Assembly: GCA_023251195.1 (NCBI GenBank)
Contig: JAHEZG010000099.1
Location: forward strand, 1-11,557
DNA: 11,557 nucleotides
Source of the DNA: Chitinophagaceae bacterium
Lineage (GTDB): Bacteria > Bacteroidota > Bacteroidia > Chitinophagales > UBA10324
Direction of reading: 5' to 3'
Positions 1 through 6,533 of the stretch are shown piece by piece (positions within the stretch are counted from its first letter, which is position 1; the number at the start of each line of letters is the position of its first letter). The position numbers and the translations under genes were made by a program. Under the pieces are notes generated by a model. That model was not told the origin of the DNA. It saw nothing but the letters and a program-made list of their open reading frames with translations, and did not search any database.

Positions 1-895
1 CAAAAGCGATAAACACACAACTGAAAACCACCAACCAGCGAACGGGTTTTGATTTTTTCTCAGCAGGAAATCCTTTCTCCAGAATAAAAATGCTCGGCAC
101 ATCGCGGTTGATAGTTGCTTTAAATTGTTCCGATAATCCAATGGAGTTGTTCAGTTCTTTCAATGCTGCTTTCTTTTTATCATCTAATATTTTTATTTCC
201 TCATTCGCCATATCAAAACTTGCTTTCTCTTCAGCACTCATGTTATTCATTCGATTTAAATCAGAAATATTTCCGGCGAGGTTGTATCGGTTACGCAACT
301 TGATAATGGAATCAGTCAGAATTTTTATGGTTGCTTCTTTTGCTGAAATCTTATTGTTGTAAATGCTCACCATTTTCTGCTTGTTGTCCATCAACAGATT
401 TTTACTGATGTCATCTATTTTCCAAACCATAGCATTTACCATATGCGCCGCTGTGTCTTTATCCTGATCGTAAACTGTAATCTCAATGGAACCCTTATCG
501 GTTCGTTCAATATTTACATTGTCTTCCAACTCTAATTGGACAGCATAATTCGGATAGTCAGATGTGGCTGAATCAATGTCGTAATGCTTGAATAAATTAT
601 ACCGCTGCACCATAAACATTTTCAATTGCGCGCTTTGAGCAATTGCCATCAGTCGGTCCACATCATCGCTGGTTCCGAAAAAATTCTGGCTCTTTTGTTC
701 GAACATGTTTTCGCTGTTCGTTATGCTCGGGTTCGATGGCAGTATCACCGACTTCGAAGCATAATATGGTTTCATAATATGCGGATCTGAAATCACAATG
801 CTTCCAACCAATGCAATGGCACAAACAATGAGGATTGATTTCTTCCATTTTAATATTATCCGGATAACTGAAATGAGATTGAGTTGCTTTTCCAT
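1..895 (-). CDS. Wzz-like polysaccharide chain-length determinant (partial, C-terminus beyond left edge)
   Basis: The minus strand is open from an ATG at 895-893 to the window edge, giving 298 codons with no stop, so the gene is cut. The protein starts MEKQLNLISVIRIILKWKKS and has a membrane segment at about residues 20-36. A periplasmic region follows, including the strand YYASKSVILPS typical of the Wzz domain. A charged, coiled-coil-prone stretch lies at about 170-255. The motif PAEKKSKPVRW then leads into a second membrane segment that starts near residue 286 and runs off the window. Two membrane segments around a helical periplasmic domain is the polysaccharide co-polymerase (Wzz) architecture. 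These inner-membrane proteins set the length of O-antigen or exopolysaccharide chains. The gene lies 109 bp downstream of the flippase on the same strand and has its own promoter candidate. No Shine-Dalgarno is visible. Whether a cytoplasmic kinase domain follows cannot be seen. The family call is from architecture and motif style, not a search. Confidence 0.8.
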   Translation of the reverse strand, partial: MEKQLNLISVIRIILKWKKSILIVCAIALVGSIVISDPHIMKPYYASKSVILPSNPSITNSENMFEQKSQNFFGTSDDVDRLMAIAQSAQLKMFMVQRYNLFKHYDIDSATSDYPNYAVQLELEDNVNIERTDKGSIEITVYDQDKDTAAHMVNAMVWKIDDISKNLLMDNKQKMVSIYNNKISAKEATIKILTDSIIKLRNRYNLAGNISDLNRMNNMSAEEKASFDMANEEIKILDDKKKAALKELNNSIGLSEQFKATINRDVPSIFILEKGFPAEKKSKPVRWLVVFSCVFIAF

Positions 896-917
896 TTAAG
901 GGTTTAAAAATTTTGCA

Positions 918-948
918 CAAACCTAAAGTAATGAACAGGATTAGCAAA
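918..948 (-). promoter_or_regulatory. Bacteroidota-type promoter for the Wzz-like gene
   Basis: Read on the minus strand, TTTG (948-945) is followed after exactly 19 bp by TAGGTTTG (925-918). This matches the Bacteroidota sigma-ABfr consensus TTTG-N19-TAnnTTTG perfectly. The -7 box ends 22 nt before the ATG at 895, leaving a short leader with no Shine-Dalgarno. It suggests the Wzz-like gene can be transcribed apart from the upstream flippase. Confidence 0.65.
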
Positions 949-1004
949 TTGGTTTTGCCGCCATTGTAAAAACAGAAATTTTATTGTGCGAAGGGGAAGA
1001 AAAA

Positions 1005-2453
1005 TTATTCCTCGCCGGAAACCAACAATGCCCGCACCTTTTTCAACTCAAATAATTTTAAAGCGAAAGCAATGAGTAATGAGACCAGCAATCCGGCAAT
1101 CACTCCCGGAATAAGTGAAGTGATAAATAAATGTGCAACATAACCAACTGCAAGTGAGAGCAGTGAAAACAAAATCAACTTGCTGATTAATACCGGATTC
1201 ATTTTCAGGTGAAATATTTTCCGGCTGATAAAAATTTCTATCAAACCAATAATACATTGCGTGGAAACTGCAGCAATGGCGGCACCGGTGCATTGATATT
1301 TCGGAATGAGAATAATGTTCAGCGAAAGATTGATGATTGCTGTTACAGCAGTGGCAAAAGCCAATTCCTTTAAACTGCGGTTCGCAGCGAGCAATGTTCC
1401 GAAAATGTAAACAGTAGAAGCGCCCGGCAATGCGAACATCAGTATTCCTAAAATGTTTGCTGAATAAATTGTTGTGTCGTGATACAGCAATTGCATGATT
1501 TCGTTTCTGAAAAACAAACAAACCACAGCAAGCATCCAACTGAAAATGAAAATGGTTTTAAAACTGACAGCGGTGAGTTCATCCACCTTTTGTCCGCGTC
1601 GAATCAGTCGCGAAAAAATCGGAAGCAGCAATGCCGCAAATAAAAATCCAAATTGATTAGCCGCATCAAGCAAGCGAAAAGCAGAAGCATAAATTCCTGC
1701 CTGAACATCTCCATCGGTTCCCAATAATTTTTTCAGCAACACTGCATCGGTGCGAGTATAAATTCCCATCAGCAAAACAATCACAGCAAGCAGATAGCTT
1801 TCTTTCCAGATTTTTTTCAGCATGCTGAAGTCAAACGAAAATTGCAATTTCGGAATGCGCTGTAACAGTAAAACAGTCGCCACTAAAATAGTAATGACAT
1901 AACTCGCCGTTTGCGAATACACAAACCATTCAATCTGAAATTCGCCTGCAATCGGTTTGAAATAATACAACCACCCGAATAATAAAATCATCAGCAATTT
2001 ATCAAGTATGGAAAGAAAACTATCGAGCTTAAAAAATTGAAGTGCAGATAAATTGCTTCGCAAATAAAGAAGCAGCGAATTGAGTCCCTGATTTAGAATT
2101 AAAATTCCGAGAATATAATATCCCTCCTTGGTCGGCTGCAAAAAAATAGCTGCAACAAGCGTGAGCACGCAGTATAAAATGAAAAGCAAAACTTTAAAAC
2201 ATAAAATGTTCGACAGATATTTTTTGATGAGCGATGGTTGCTGCGCAATGATGCGGTTGTTGTAATTCGTGATGCCAATGTCGAGAATAATGCTGAACAG
2301 AATACTGAGATTGAACAACGCGAAATACAAACCATACTCGCCGTGCCCTGTCAGATTCTGAACAGTTCTGTCCACTCCCAAAACATACAATGGTTTGATA
2401 AGCACATTCAGCACCAGCAGAAAAATAAGATTGCGGAAAAAAGTTTGCTTCAT
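1005..2453 (-). CDS. Wzx-type oligosaccharide flippase (polysaccharide biosynthesis protein)
   Basis: This 482-residue, very hydrophobic protein has about 12-14 membrane segments, for example near residues 41-60, 86-104, 113-132, 184-200, 221-236, 262-280, 331-350, 365-383, 423-444 and 448-467. The length is usual for the family. Family-like motifs are LDIGITNYNNR (57-67), where the N-terminal half of Wzx proteins is most conserved, YTRTDAVLLKKLLG (232-245), and the C-terminal-domain motif NIILIPKYQCTGAA (379-392). Wzx proteins (MOP superfamily) flip undecaprenyl-linked sugar units across the inner membrane. The start ATG at 2453-2451 is the first in frame and has no Shine-Dalgarno. The gene is divergent from the FkbM and GT4 genes and upstream of the Wzz-like gene, which supports a role in surface polysaccharide assembly. 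The exported sugar cannot be told from the sequence. Confidence 0.88.
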   Translation of the reverse strand: MKQTFFRNLIFLLVLNVLIKPLYVLGVDRTVQNLTGHGEYGLYFALFNLSILFSIILDIGITNYNNRIIAQQPSLIKKYLSNILCFKVLLFILYCVLTLVAAIFLQPTKEGYYILGILILNQGLNSLLLYLRSNLSALQFFKLDSFLSILDKLLMILLFGWLYYFKPIAGEFQIEWFVYSQTASYVITILVATVLLLQRIPKLQFSFDFSMLKKIWKESYLLAVIVLLMGIYTRTDAVLLKKLLGTDGDVQAGIYASAFRLLDAANQFGFLFAALLLPIFSRLIRRGQKVDELTAVSFKTIFIFSWMLAVVCLFFRNEIMQLLYHDTTIYSANILGILMFALPGASTVYIFGTLLAANRSLKELAFATAVTAIINLSLNIILIPKYQCTGAAIAAVSTQCIIGLIEIFISRKIFHLKMNPVLISKLILFSLLSLAVGYVAHLFITSLIPGVIAGLLVSLLIAFALKLFELKKVRALLVSGEE

Positions 2454-2473
2454 TAATCGGAGTGCAAAATACT

Positions 2474-2515
2474 ATTGAAGATTACAAATTCCTGATTGCA
2501 GATTACAGATTGAAA
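2474..2515. repeat. Heptamer array, six units of consensus ATTnCWG
   Basis: Six 7-bp units run in strict phase from 2474 (unit starts 2474, 2481, 2488, 2495, 2502, 2509). Each begins with ATT; the clearest are ATTGCAG (2495) and ATTACAG (2502). The array sits just upstream of the flippase start in the divergent spacer. Two other intergenic arrays in the window use a unit that is the same up to rotation and one base. Confidence 0.6.
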
Positions 2516-2548
2516 AATGGCTTCGTGCAATGTCATTTTGTTAAGAAA

Positions 2549-2648
2549 ATGGCTAAAGCCATCCGCGAAATATTTTGTCGCACCATAGCCCACGGTTTAA
2601 ACCGTGGGCTATGAGAATTTCCACAACACAAAATCGTTTCAACGATTT
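2549..2648. repeat. REP-like composite element: three hairpins
   Basis: Three perfect inverted repeats lie within 100 bp. ATGGCT-AA-AGCCAT is at 2549-2562. A 30-bp perfect palindrome with no spacer lies at 2584-2613, with arms CATAGCCCACGGTTT and its complement. AAATCGTT-TC-AACGATTT is at 2631-2648. The element lies between divergent genes, upstream of both, so it is not where a terminator is needed, and no T-run follows. The compound small-large-small hairpin layout resembles bacterial REP/BIME elements, which are spread by REP-associated tyrosine (Y1) transposases. No such transposase is in the window. The repetitive nature is inferred from structure. Confidence 0.6.
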
Positions 2649-2668
2649 ACTCCTGAATAACATTGGGT

Positions 2669-2683
2669 TTCGTGTAATTCGTG
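2669..2683. repeat. Short direct repeat TTCGTG, two copies 9 bp apart
   Basis: TTCGTG occurs at 2669-2674 and 2678-2683, followed by GCTAA. The wording resembles short degenerate intergenic repeats seen in other bacterial genomes. Only two copies are present, so this is weak. Confidence 0.25.
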
Positions 2684-2719
2684 GCTAACATTTAATTCAT
2701 TTATTTCGCGGCGCATAGA

Positions 2720-3619
2720 ATGAACAAAGAAATCTGGTTGAAACGAATTGACAGAGTTGCGCGCCTCGAAAAAAAATCGAAGTGGGTTCGCCTGTTATCA
2801 AATCCGGTCAACAGAATTTATGGATTGACTTTTTCGAAACTGCTTTTTCCTTCTTCCAAAAAACCAAATTACACTTCAGCAAAACTGATTTGCGATTACC
2901 GCATGACCGTTGCGCTTCCCGATGGTTTAGATATTTTTTTGTGCGGCTGTAAAACCCACGACTCAGAATTGCGGTTTGCAAAATGGATGGTTCAGACTCT
3001 GCAACCTCGCGATACTTTTTTTGATGTGGGCGCGCATTTTGGATTTTTCAGTTTGCTCGCCGCGCAGTTGGTGGAAGAAAACGGAAAAGTTATTTCGTTT
3101 GAACCTGCAGCACTCGCCGCAAATATTCTGCACAACAATATTGAACGACTCAGACAAGTGCGAATGGTTCAATCTGCTGTTGGCGAAACAACCGGCAGCG
3201 TGATGTTCATGGAAGGAAAACCCGGACAAACAGAATCGAGCGGACGAATGAGCGCCGAAGAAGAACAAAACGAAACCATTCAGGGAAATCTGGTGAACTG
3301 TGTTTCGCTCGATGATTTTTCGGAGAAAGAAAAACTGATTCCGACTGCCATTAAAATTGATGCAGAAGGAAGCGAACTGAAAGTGTTACAGGGTATGAAC
3401 CGGCTGTTACATTCGTATAAGCCCACCATCATTATGGAATTCTGGAGCAAGAAATTTCACAACAATCAGCAACACATTGATGCAATGAATTTGTTAATCA
3501 GCAATGGTTACGCAATGAATCTGATTGACGATGACGGAAAACTTTTTCGCAGCAGCAATCCCGAACAGCTATGCATGGAACGGAAATTAGAATCAGATAA
3601 TATAGTTTTCACTGCATGA
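2720..3619 (+). CDS. FkbM-family SAM-dependent methyltransferase
   Basis: The 299-residue protein has a Rossmann-fold methyltransferase core. Motif I is FDVGAHFGF (101-109), the acidic residue that binds the SAM ribose is probably E128 in ISFEPA, and the FkbM signature IKIDAEGSEL lies at 211-220. IIMEFW (237-242) follows. FkbM enzymes O-methylate sugars or small molecules. Next to a glycosyltransferase, flippase and chain-length regulator, the likely job is methylating a surface-polysaccharide sugar in the cytoplasm. The first 90 residues are basic, lack a signal peptide and are not diagnostic. The ATG at 2720 is the first in frame and has no Shine-Dalgarno. The stop overlaps the next start as ATGA, so the two genes are almost certainly cotranscribed and translationally coupled. 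I saw no convincing promoter upstream. Confidence 0.85.
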   Translation: MNKEIWLKRIDRVARLEKKSKWVRLLSNPVNRIYGLTFSKLLFPSSKKPNYTSAKLICDYRMTVALPDGLDIFLCGCKTHDSELRFAKWMVQTLQPRDTFFDVGAHFGFFSLLAAQLVEENGKVISFEPAALAANILHNNIERLRQVRMVQSAVGETTGSVMFMEGKPGQTESSGRMSAEEEQNETIQGNLVNCVSLDDFSEKEKLIPTAIKIDAEGSELKVLQGMNRLLHSYKPTIIMEFWSKKFHNNQQHIDAMNLLISNGYAMNLIDDDGKLFRSSNPEQLCMERKLESDNIVFTA

Positions 3620-4755
3620 AGATTGCCGTCAACACCCGCTTCTTACTGAAAGATAAACTGGAAGGAATCGGCTGGTTCACTTACGAATCGCTGAAGCGAA
3701 TGGTGCTTGCACATCCCGAACACGAATTTCATTTTTTGTTCGACCGCAAATTTTCTGATGAATTCATCTTTGCAAAAAATGTGGTGCCGCATGTTTTATT
3801 TCCACCGGCGCGTCATCCGTTTTTGTGGTATGCTTGGTTTGAATATGCCGTTCCGCGCGCGCTGAAAAAAATAAAACCCGATGTGTTTCTTTCCACCGAC
3901 GGATACTTGTCGCTCTCGGTAAAAATTCCACAGGTGCTCGTGATTCATGATCTGGCTTTCGAACATTTCAGCAATCATGTGGACTGGCTCACGCTTCGTT
4001 ACTACAAATATTTTGTTCCGCGATTTGCAAAACACGCCACTCGAATTGCAACTGTTTCAGAATACACGAAGCACGATGTGACAGAAAAATATAAAATCGC
4101 CGCCGATAAAATTGATGTAACACACAATGGCGGAAACGAAATTTTCAAACCGCTGGATGCTGCGGAACAAAAATTAATTCGCGAAAAAATTTCAGGTGGC
4201 GCTCCTTATTTTATTTATGCAGGCGCGGTGCATCCGCGAAAAAATGTGAATCGTTTGTTTCTCGCTTTCGATGCTTTCAAAGAAAAATTCGGGGGCGATT
4301 TTAAATTAATTATTGCCGGAAGAAAAGCATGGGACACCGATGAAGCCATGAAAACTTACGAGCGCATGAAGTACAAGCACGATGTGATTTTTCTCGGTCA
4401 CTTGCGATTGAGTGAACTCGCACAGGTGCTCGCTTCGGCAACCGCGCTCACTTATGTTTCGCTGTTCGAAGGTTTCGGAATTCCGATTGTGGAAGCCATG
4501 AATGCCGGAGTTCCTGTTATTACTTCCAATGTTTCTTCCATGCCCGAAGTAGCGGGCGATGCCACTTTAATTGTCAATCCTTTTTCAGTGGAAGAAATAG
4601 AAAACGCGATGCTGAAAATGGCAACCGATGAATCGCTCCGGAAAAATTTAATTGCAAAAGGAAATCTGCAGAAACAAAAATTCAGTTGGGATTTAACTGC
4701 CGAGCGATTGTATGATTGTGTGATGCGGGCAGTGAATGTGAAGAATAACTTGTGA
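3616..4755 (+). CDS. Glycosyltransferase family 4 (GT-B fold)
   Basis: The 379-residue length is typical for GT4. The N-terminal domain starts MKIAVNTRFL, has the glycine-rich GIGWFTYESL (17-26), an IHDLAFEHF stretch near 110-118 and TVSEYTKHDV near 147-156. The C-terminal nucleotide-sugar domain has YAGAVHPRKN (201-210), whose R208/K209 pair is expected to contact the donor phosphates. The EX7E motif runs from E285 to E293 in EGFGIPIVE. These are hallmarks of retaining GT-B enzymes that transfer a sugar from a nucleotide donor to a lipid-linked acceptor at the cytoplasmic face. Donor and linkage cannot be assigned. The start lies inside the stop of the FkbM gene (4-bp overlap). A 43-bp palindrome begins 15 bp after the stop. 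Confidence 0.92.
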   Translation: MKIAVNTRFLLKDKLEGIGWFTYESLKRMVLAHPEHEFHFLFDRKFSDEFIFAKNVVPHVLFPPARHPFLWYAWFEYAVPRALKKIKPDVFLSTDGYLSLSVKIPQVLVIHDLAFEHFSNHVDWLTLRYYKYFVPRFAKHATRIATVSEYTKHDVTEKYKIAADKIDVTHNGGNEIFKPLDAAEQKLIREKISGGAPYFIYAGAVHPRKNVNRLFLAFDAFKEKFGGDFKLIIAGRKAWDTDEAMKTYERMKYKHDVIFLGHLRLSELAQVLASATALTYVSLFEGFGIPIVEAMNAGVPVITSNVSSMPEVAGDATLIVNPFSVEEIENAMLKMATDESLRKNLIAKGNLQKQKFSWDLTAERLYDCVMRAVNVKNNL

Positions 4756-4770
4756 ATGGTCGATACTTAC

Positions 4771-4813
4771 CATCATTGAAAATCCAAAGTTGAACTTTGG
4801 ATTTTCAATGATG
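4771..4813. repeat. Left palindrome of the ATPase cassette (21-bp arms, 1-nt centre)
   Basis: The left arm at 4771-4791 is a perfect reverse complement of 4793-4813, with one unpaired base (G4792). Arms begin CATCATTG and end in CAAAGTT. There is no T-run on either side, which argues against a plain intrinsic terminator, although it does follow the GT4 stop by 15 bp. The same 43 bp recurs at 6003-6045 with only two differences. Confidence 0.9.
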
Positions 4814-4826
4814 AATTGTACTTTTA
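4796..4826 (+). promoter_or_regulatory. Candidate promoter of the ATPase gene, -33 box inside the left palindrome
   Basis: TTTG at 4796-4799, in the right arm of the palindrome, is followed after 19 bp by TACTTTTA (4819-4826). This is one mismatch from TAnnTTTG at the ideal spacing. The -7 box ends 4 nt before ATG 4831, so a transcript from it would be leaderless or nearly so. Confidence 0.45.
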
Positions 4827-4830
4827 CACA

Positions 4831-6000
4831 ATGATAAAGAGAAAACTCGATGTCGAACTAAGGCAACTGATGAAGACTTTCCCGGCAGTTGCTATTTTGG
4901 GTGCACGGCAGGTTGGCAAAACCACATTGGCAAAATCATTAGCGAAAAAGAAAGGTGTTGTATCGGAATACATTGACCTCGAAAATCCAAACGACCGCCG
5001 CAAACTCGCTGATACATTTTCGTATTTAACTTCAGTAGAAAATAAGTTGGTCATAATTGACGAGGTGCAGGTAATGCCCGAAATATTTTCTGTGCTTCGT
5101 TCAGTCATTGATGCAAAGCGAAAAAACGGACGGTTTATTTTATTGGGTTCTGCCTCACCGCAATTAGTGAAGGGAGTTTCAGAATCATTGGCAGGAAGAA
5201 TTTATTACACCGAACTGACTCCGGTTTCATACACCGAACTGCCAAGTAGAATCGGTATGAACCGGCATTGGTTCAGAGGCGGATTCCCCAATGCGCTTAT
5301 GGCAAAAACCGACCGCGATTATGTAAACTGGATGAATGGTTTTATTAAAAGCTACATCGAAAGGGATTTGAATTTTTTGTTCGACATTACTTTTTCTGTT
5401 TCCATGATGCGGAATTTCTGGAGCATGCTCGCACACGCAAACGGCGGAATCTGGAATGCCGAAATGTTTGCGCGCTCGCTTGGTGTAAGTGCGCCAACCG
5501 TATTGCGCTATCTTGAATTTTTAGAAGGCGCTTTTTTAGTTCATCGGTTACCTGCGTTTTTTACCAATGCAAAAAAACGATTAGTGAAAGCACCGAAAGT
5601 TTACATCCGCGACAGCGGCTTGCTGCATCGGTTGTTGAATCTCAGTTCGCCCGATGATATCCAGGGGCATCCTGCAATTGGTGCTTCGTGGGAAGGTTAT
5701 GTGGTGGAGCAAATAAAAAATTCAGTACATCACGATATTCAATTGCATTATTACCGCACGCAGGTTGGCGCTGAGTGCGATTTGGTTTTTGTGCGCGGGC
5801 ACAAGCCGGTGGCAACTGTTGAAATAAAATTCTCCAATGCTCCCGCAGTTTCAAAAGGATACTACCAATCCATTGCTGATTTGAAATGTAAAACCAATTT
5901 CATTGTAACACCCGGCAGCGATGATTACTCGTCGTCGGATGGTGTTCGGGTTTGTTCAATGGATACTTTTATAAATAAATATCTCCCCTTAATCAAATAA
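4831..6000 (+). CDS. AAA+ ATPase with DUF4143 / PD-(D/E)XK-like C-terminus (COG1373 type)
   Basis: From ATG 4831 the protein has 389 residues. Walker A is GARQVGKTT (24-32), Walker B LVIIDE (73-78), and a sensor-like RFILLGSASP follows near 97-106. The middle region has a winged-helix-like stretch (FARSLGVSAPTVLRYLEFLE) and the DUF4143 signature KAPKVYIRDSGLLHRLL. Near the end, GAECDLVF with D317 and VEIKF with E331/K333 have the D-x13-E-x-K spacing of a PD-(D/E)XK nuclease core. The family is widespread, often in many copies per genome, and its role is unsettled; DNA- or nucleoprotein-directed activity is an inference. A TTG at 4816 is in frame but falls in the promoter and lacks support, so ATG 4831 is preferred. 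The stop codon at 5998-6000 lies inside the outer arm of the right palindrome. The protein appears intact. Confidence 0.88.
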   Translation: MIKRKLDVELRQLMKTFPAVAILGARQVGKTTLAKSLAKKKGVVSEYIDLENPNDRRKLADTFSYLTSVENKLVIIDEVQVMPEIFSVLRSVIDAKRKNGRFILLGSASPQLVKGVSESLAGRIYYTELTPVSYTELPSRIGMNRHWFRGGFPNALMAKTDRDYVNWMNGFIKSYIERDLNFLFDITFSVSMMRNFWSMLAHANGGIWNAEMFARSLGVSAPTVLRYLEFLEGAFLVHRLPAFFTNAKKRLVKAPKVYIRDSGLLHRLLNLSSPDDIQGHPAIGASWEGYVVEQIKNSVHHDIQLHYYRTQVGAECDLVFVRGHKPVATVEIKFSNAPAVSKGYYQSIADLKCKTNFIVTPGSDDYSSSDGVRVCSMDTFINKYLPLIK

Positions 6001-6052
6001 ATCATCATTGAAAATCCAAAGTTTAATTTTGGATTTTCAATGATGATTTATT
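5996..6052. repeat. Right palindrome of the ATPase cassette (28-bp arms, one mismatch)
   Basis: Arms 5996-6023 and 6025-6052 pair with a single mismatch (G6021 opposite T6027, a G-U wobble in RNA) around T6024. The inner 43 bp (6003-6045) match the left palindrome except at 6024 and 6027. The pairing extends 7 bp further out on each side than in the left copy and includes the TAA stop of the ATPase. No long T-run follows, so terminator activity is possible but not typical. Confidence 0.88.
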
Positions 6053-6101
6053 CATTCTCCTCTGAAATAATTTTTTTCGATTCCAAATAAAAATTCTGTT
6101 T

Positions 6102-6434
6102 ATGAAAAAATACTTGCCAATTCTTTTGCTGATTTTCTGCTTCCCTTCAAAATCATTTTCACAAACCACCAATCAGGATTCAACAACTGTAACAGACAAA
6201 ATTTATGTTGATGTTGGTTTTCTGCTGAATGATTTACAAAAACCTGTTCAGTTAAAAATCCTGAAAACTGATCCTGAAAACGCAGCAATGAAAACTGATC
6301 CGGTATTATTGAAAGCCATTAAAATGAAGCTTTCAGAATACTCTCAGGAAATTCTTTCAAGTGAGTGGAGTGACTCAACAGATTCTTATCAAATACACTT
6401 GATTTACAATTCGGCCAAGAAGGAAATAGAATAA
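6102..6434 (+). CDS. Small exported protein of unknown function
   Basis: The 110-residue protein starts with a clear signal peptide: basic KK, hydrophobic YLPILLLIFCF, then SFSQ, with cleavage expected around residue 21. The mature part is polar and about 90 residues. It holds an in-frame repeat: KTDP occurs twice nine residues apart, encoded by the same 13 bp at 6262-6274 and 6289-6301. A C is present in the hydrophobic region, but the following residues do not form a convincing lipobox. I do not recognise the family. It lies 49 bp after the right palindrome and is followed by the Kelch gene on the same strand, which has its own likely operator, so cotranscription is uncertain. The ATG at 6102 has an A/T-rich upstream without a Shine-Dalgarno. 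The signal peptide is the main reason to believe it is real. Confidence 0.65.
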   Translation: MKKYLPILLLIFCFPSKSFSQTTNQDSTTVTDKIYVDVGFLLNDLQKPVQLKILKTDPENAAMKTDPVLLKAIKMKLSEYSQEILSSEWSDSTDSYQIHLIYNSAKKEIE

Positions 6435-6517
6435 GTTGAAATTTATTTGCTTATAGATTGATTAATCATTCCTGTTCAATACAATAATATTCTTATTCAG
6501 ATGTAAAGGCAGGCTTA

Positions 6518-6533
6518 TGTGACTTTTGTCACA
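6518..6533. promoter_or_regulatory. CRP/FNR-type operator candidate (TGTGA-N6-TCACA)
   Basis: TGTGA at 6518-6522 and TCACA at 6529-6533 are perfect inverted half-sites separated by 6 bp (CTTTTG). This is the classic binding pattern of the CRP/FNR regulator family, which is common in Bacteroidota. The symmetry extends to TGTGAC/GTCACA. It lies 108 bp before the chosen start of the Kelch protein in a region without other genes. No matching regulator is encoded in the window, so the binding factor is unknown. Confidence 0.5.

Larger units (their letters stand above)
4771..6045. mobile_element. Putative one-gene cassette: ATPase between two near-identical palindromes
   Basis: The 43-bp palindromes at 4771-4813 and 6003-6045 are identical at 41 of 43 positions and sit on either side of a single gene. 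The region interrupts the plus-strand gene order after GT4, and the gene has no evident link to polysaccharide synthesis. No transposase or clear target-site duplication is visible, so mobility is an inference from repeat symmetry. Confidence 0.45.

Noticed and set aside
90..362. Plus-strand frame of 90 codons
   Set aside because: Antisense to the continuous Wzz-like frame, with no recognisable protein features.
663..947. Minus-strand frame of 94 codons starting in the spacer
   Set aside because: It is in a different frame from the Wzz-like gene, starts upstream of that gene's promoter, and its Cys/His-rich composition looks like an out-of-frame translation.
2454..2472. Flippase promoter at TATTTTG before the start
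   Set aside because: The box is one base short of TAnnTTTG and no TTTG lies at the right distance upstream.
2584..2613. 30-bp palindrome as a bidirectional terminator
   Set aside because: Both flanking genes point away from it and no T-run follows on either strand.
4816..4830. TTG start giving five extra residues to the ATPase
   Set aside because: The TTG falls at the -7 box of the promoter candidate, and the protein family normally begins shortly before the Walker A motif, as it does from ATG 4831.
4771..6052. CRISPR-like repeats
   Set aside because: Only two copies, more than 1 kb apart with a gene between, and each copy is a full palindrome.
6459..6468. 10-bp palindrome TGATTAATCA
   Set aside because: A short A/T-rich palindrome expected by chance in this composition; no supporting context.
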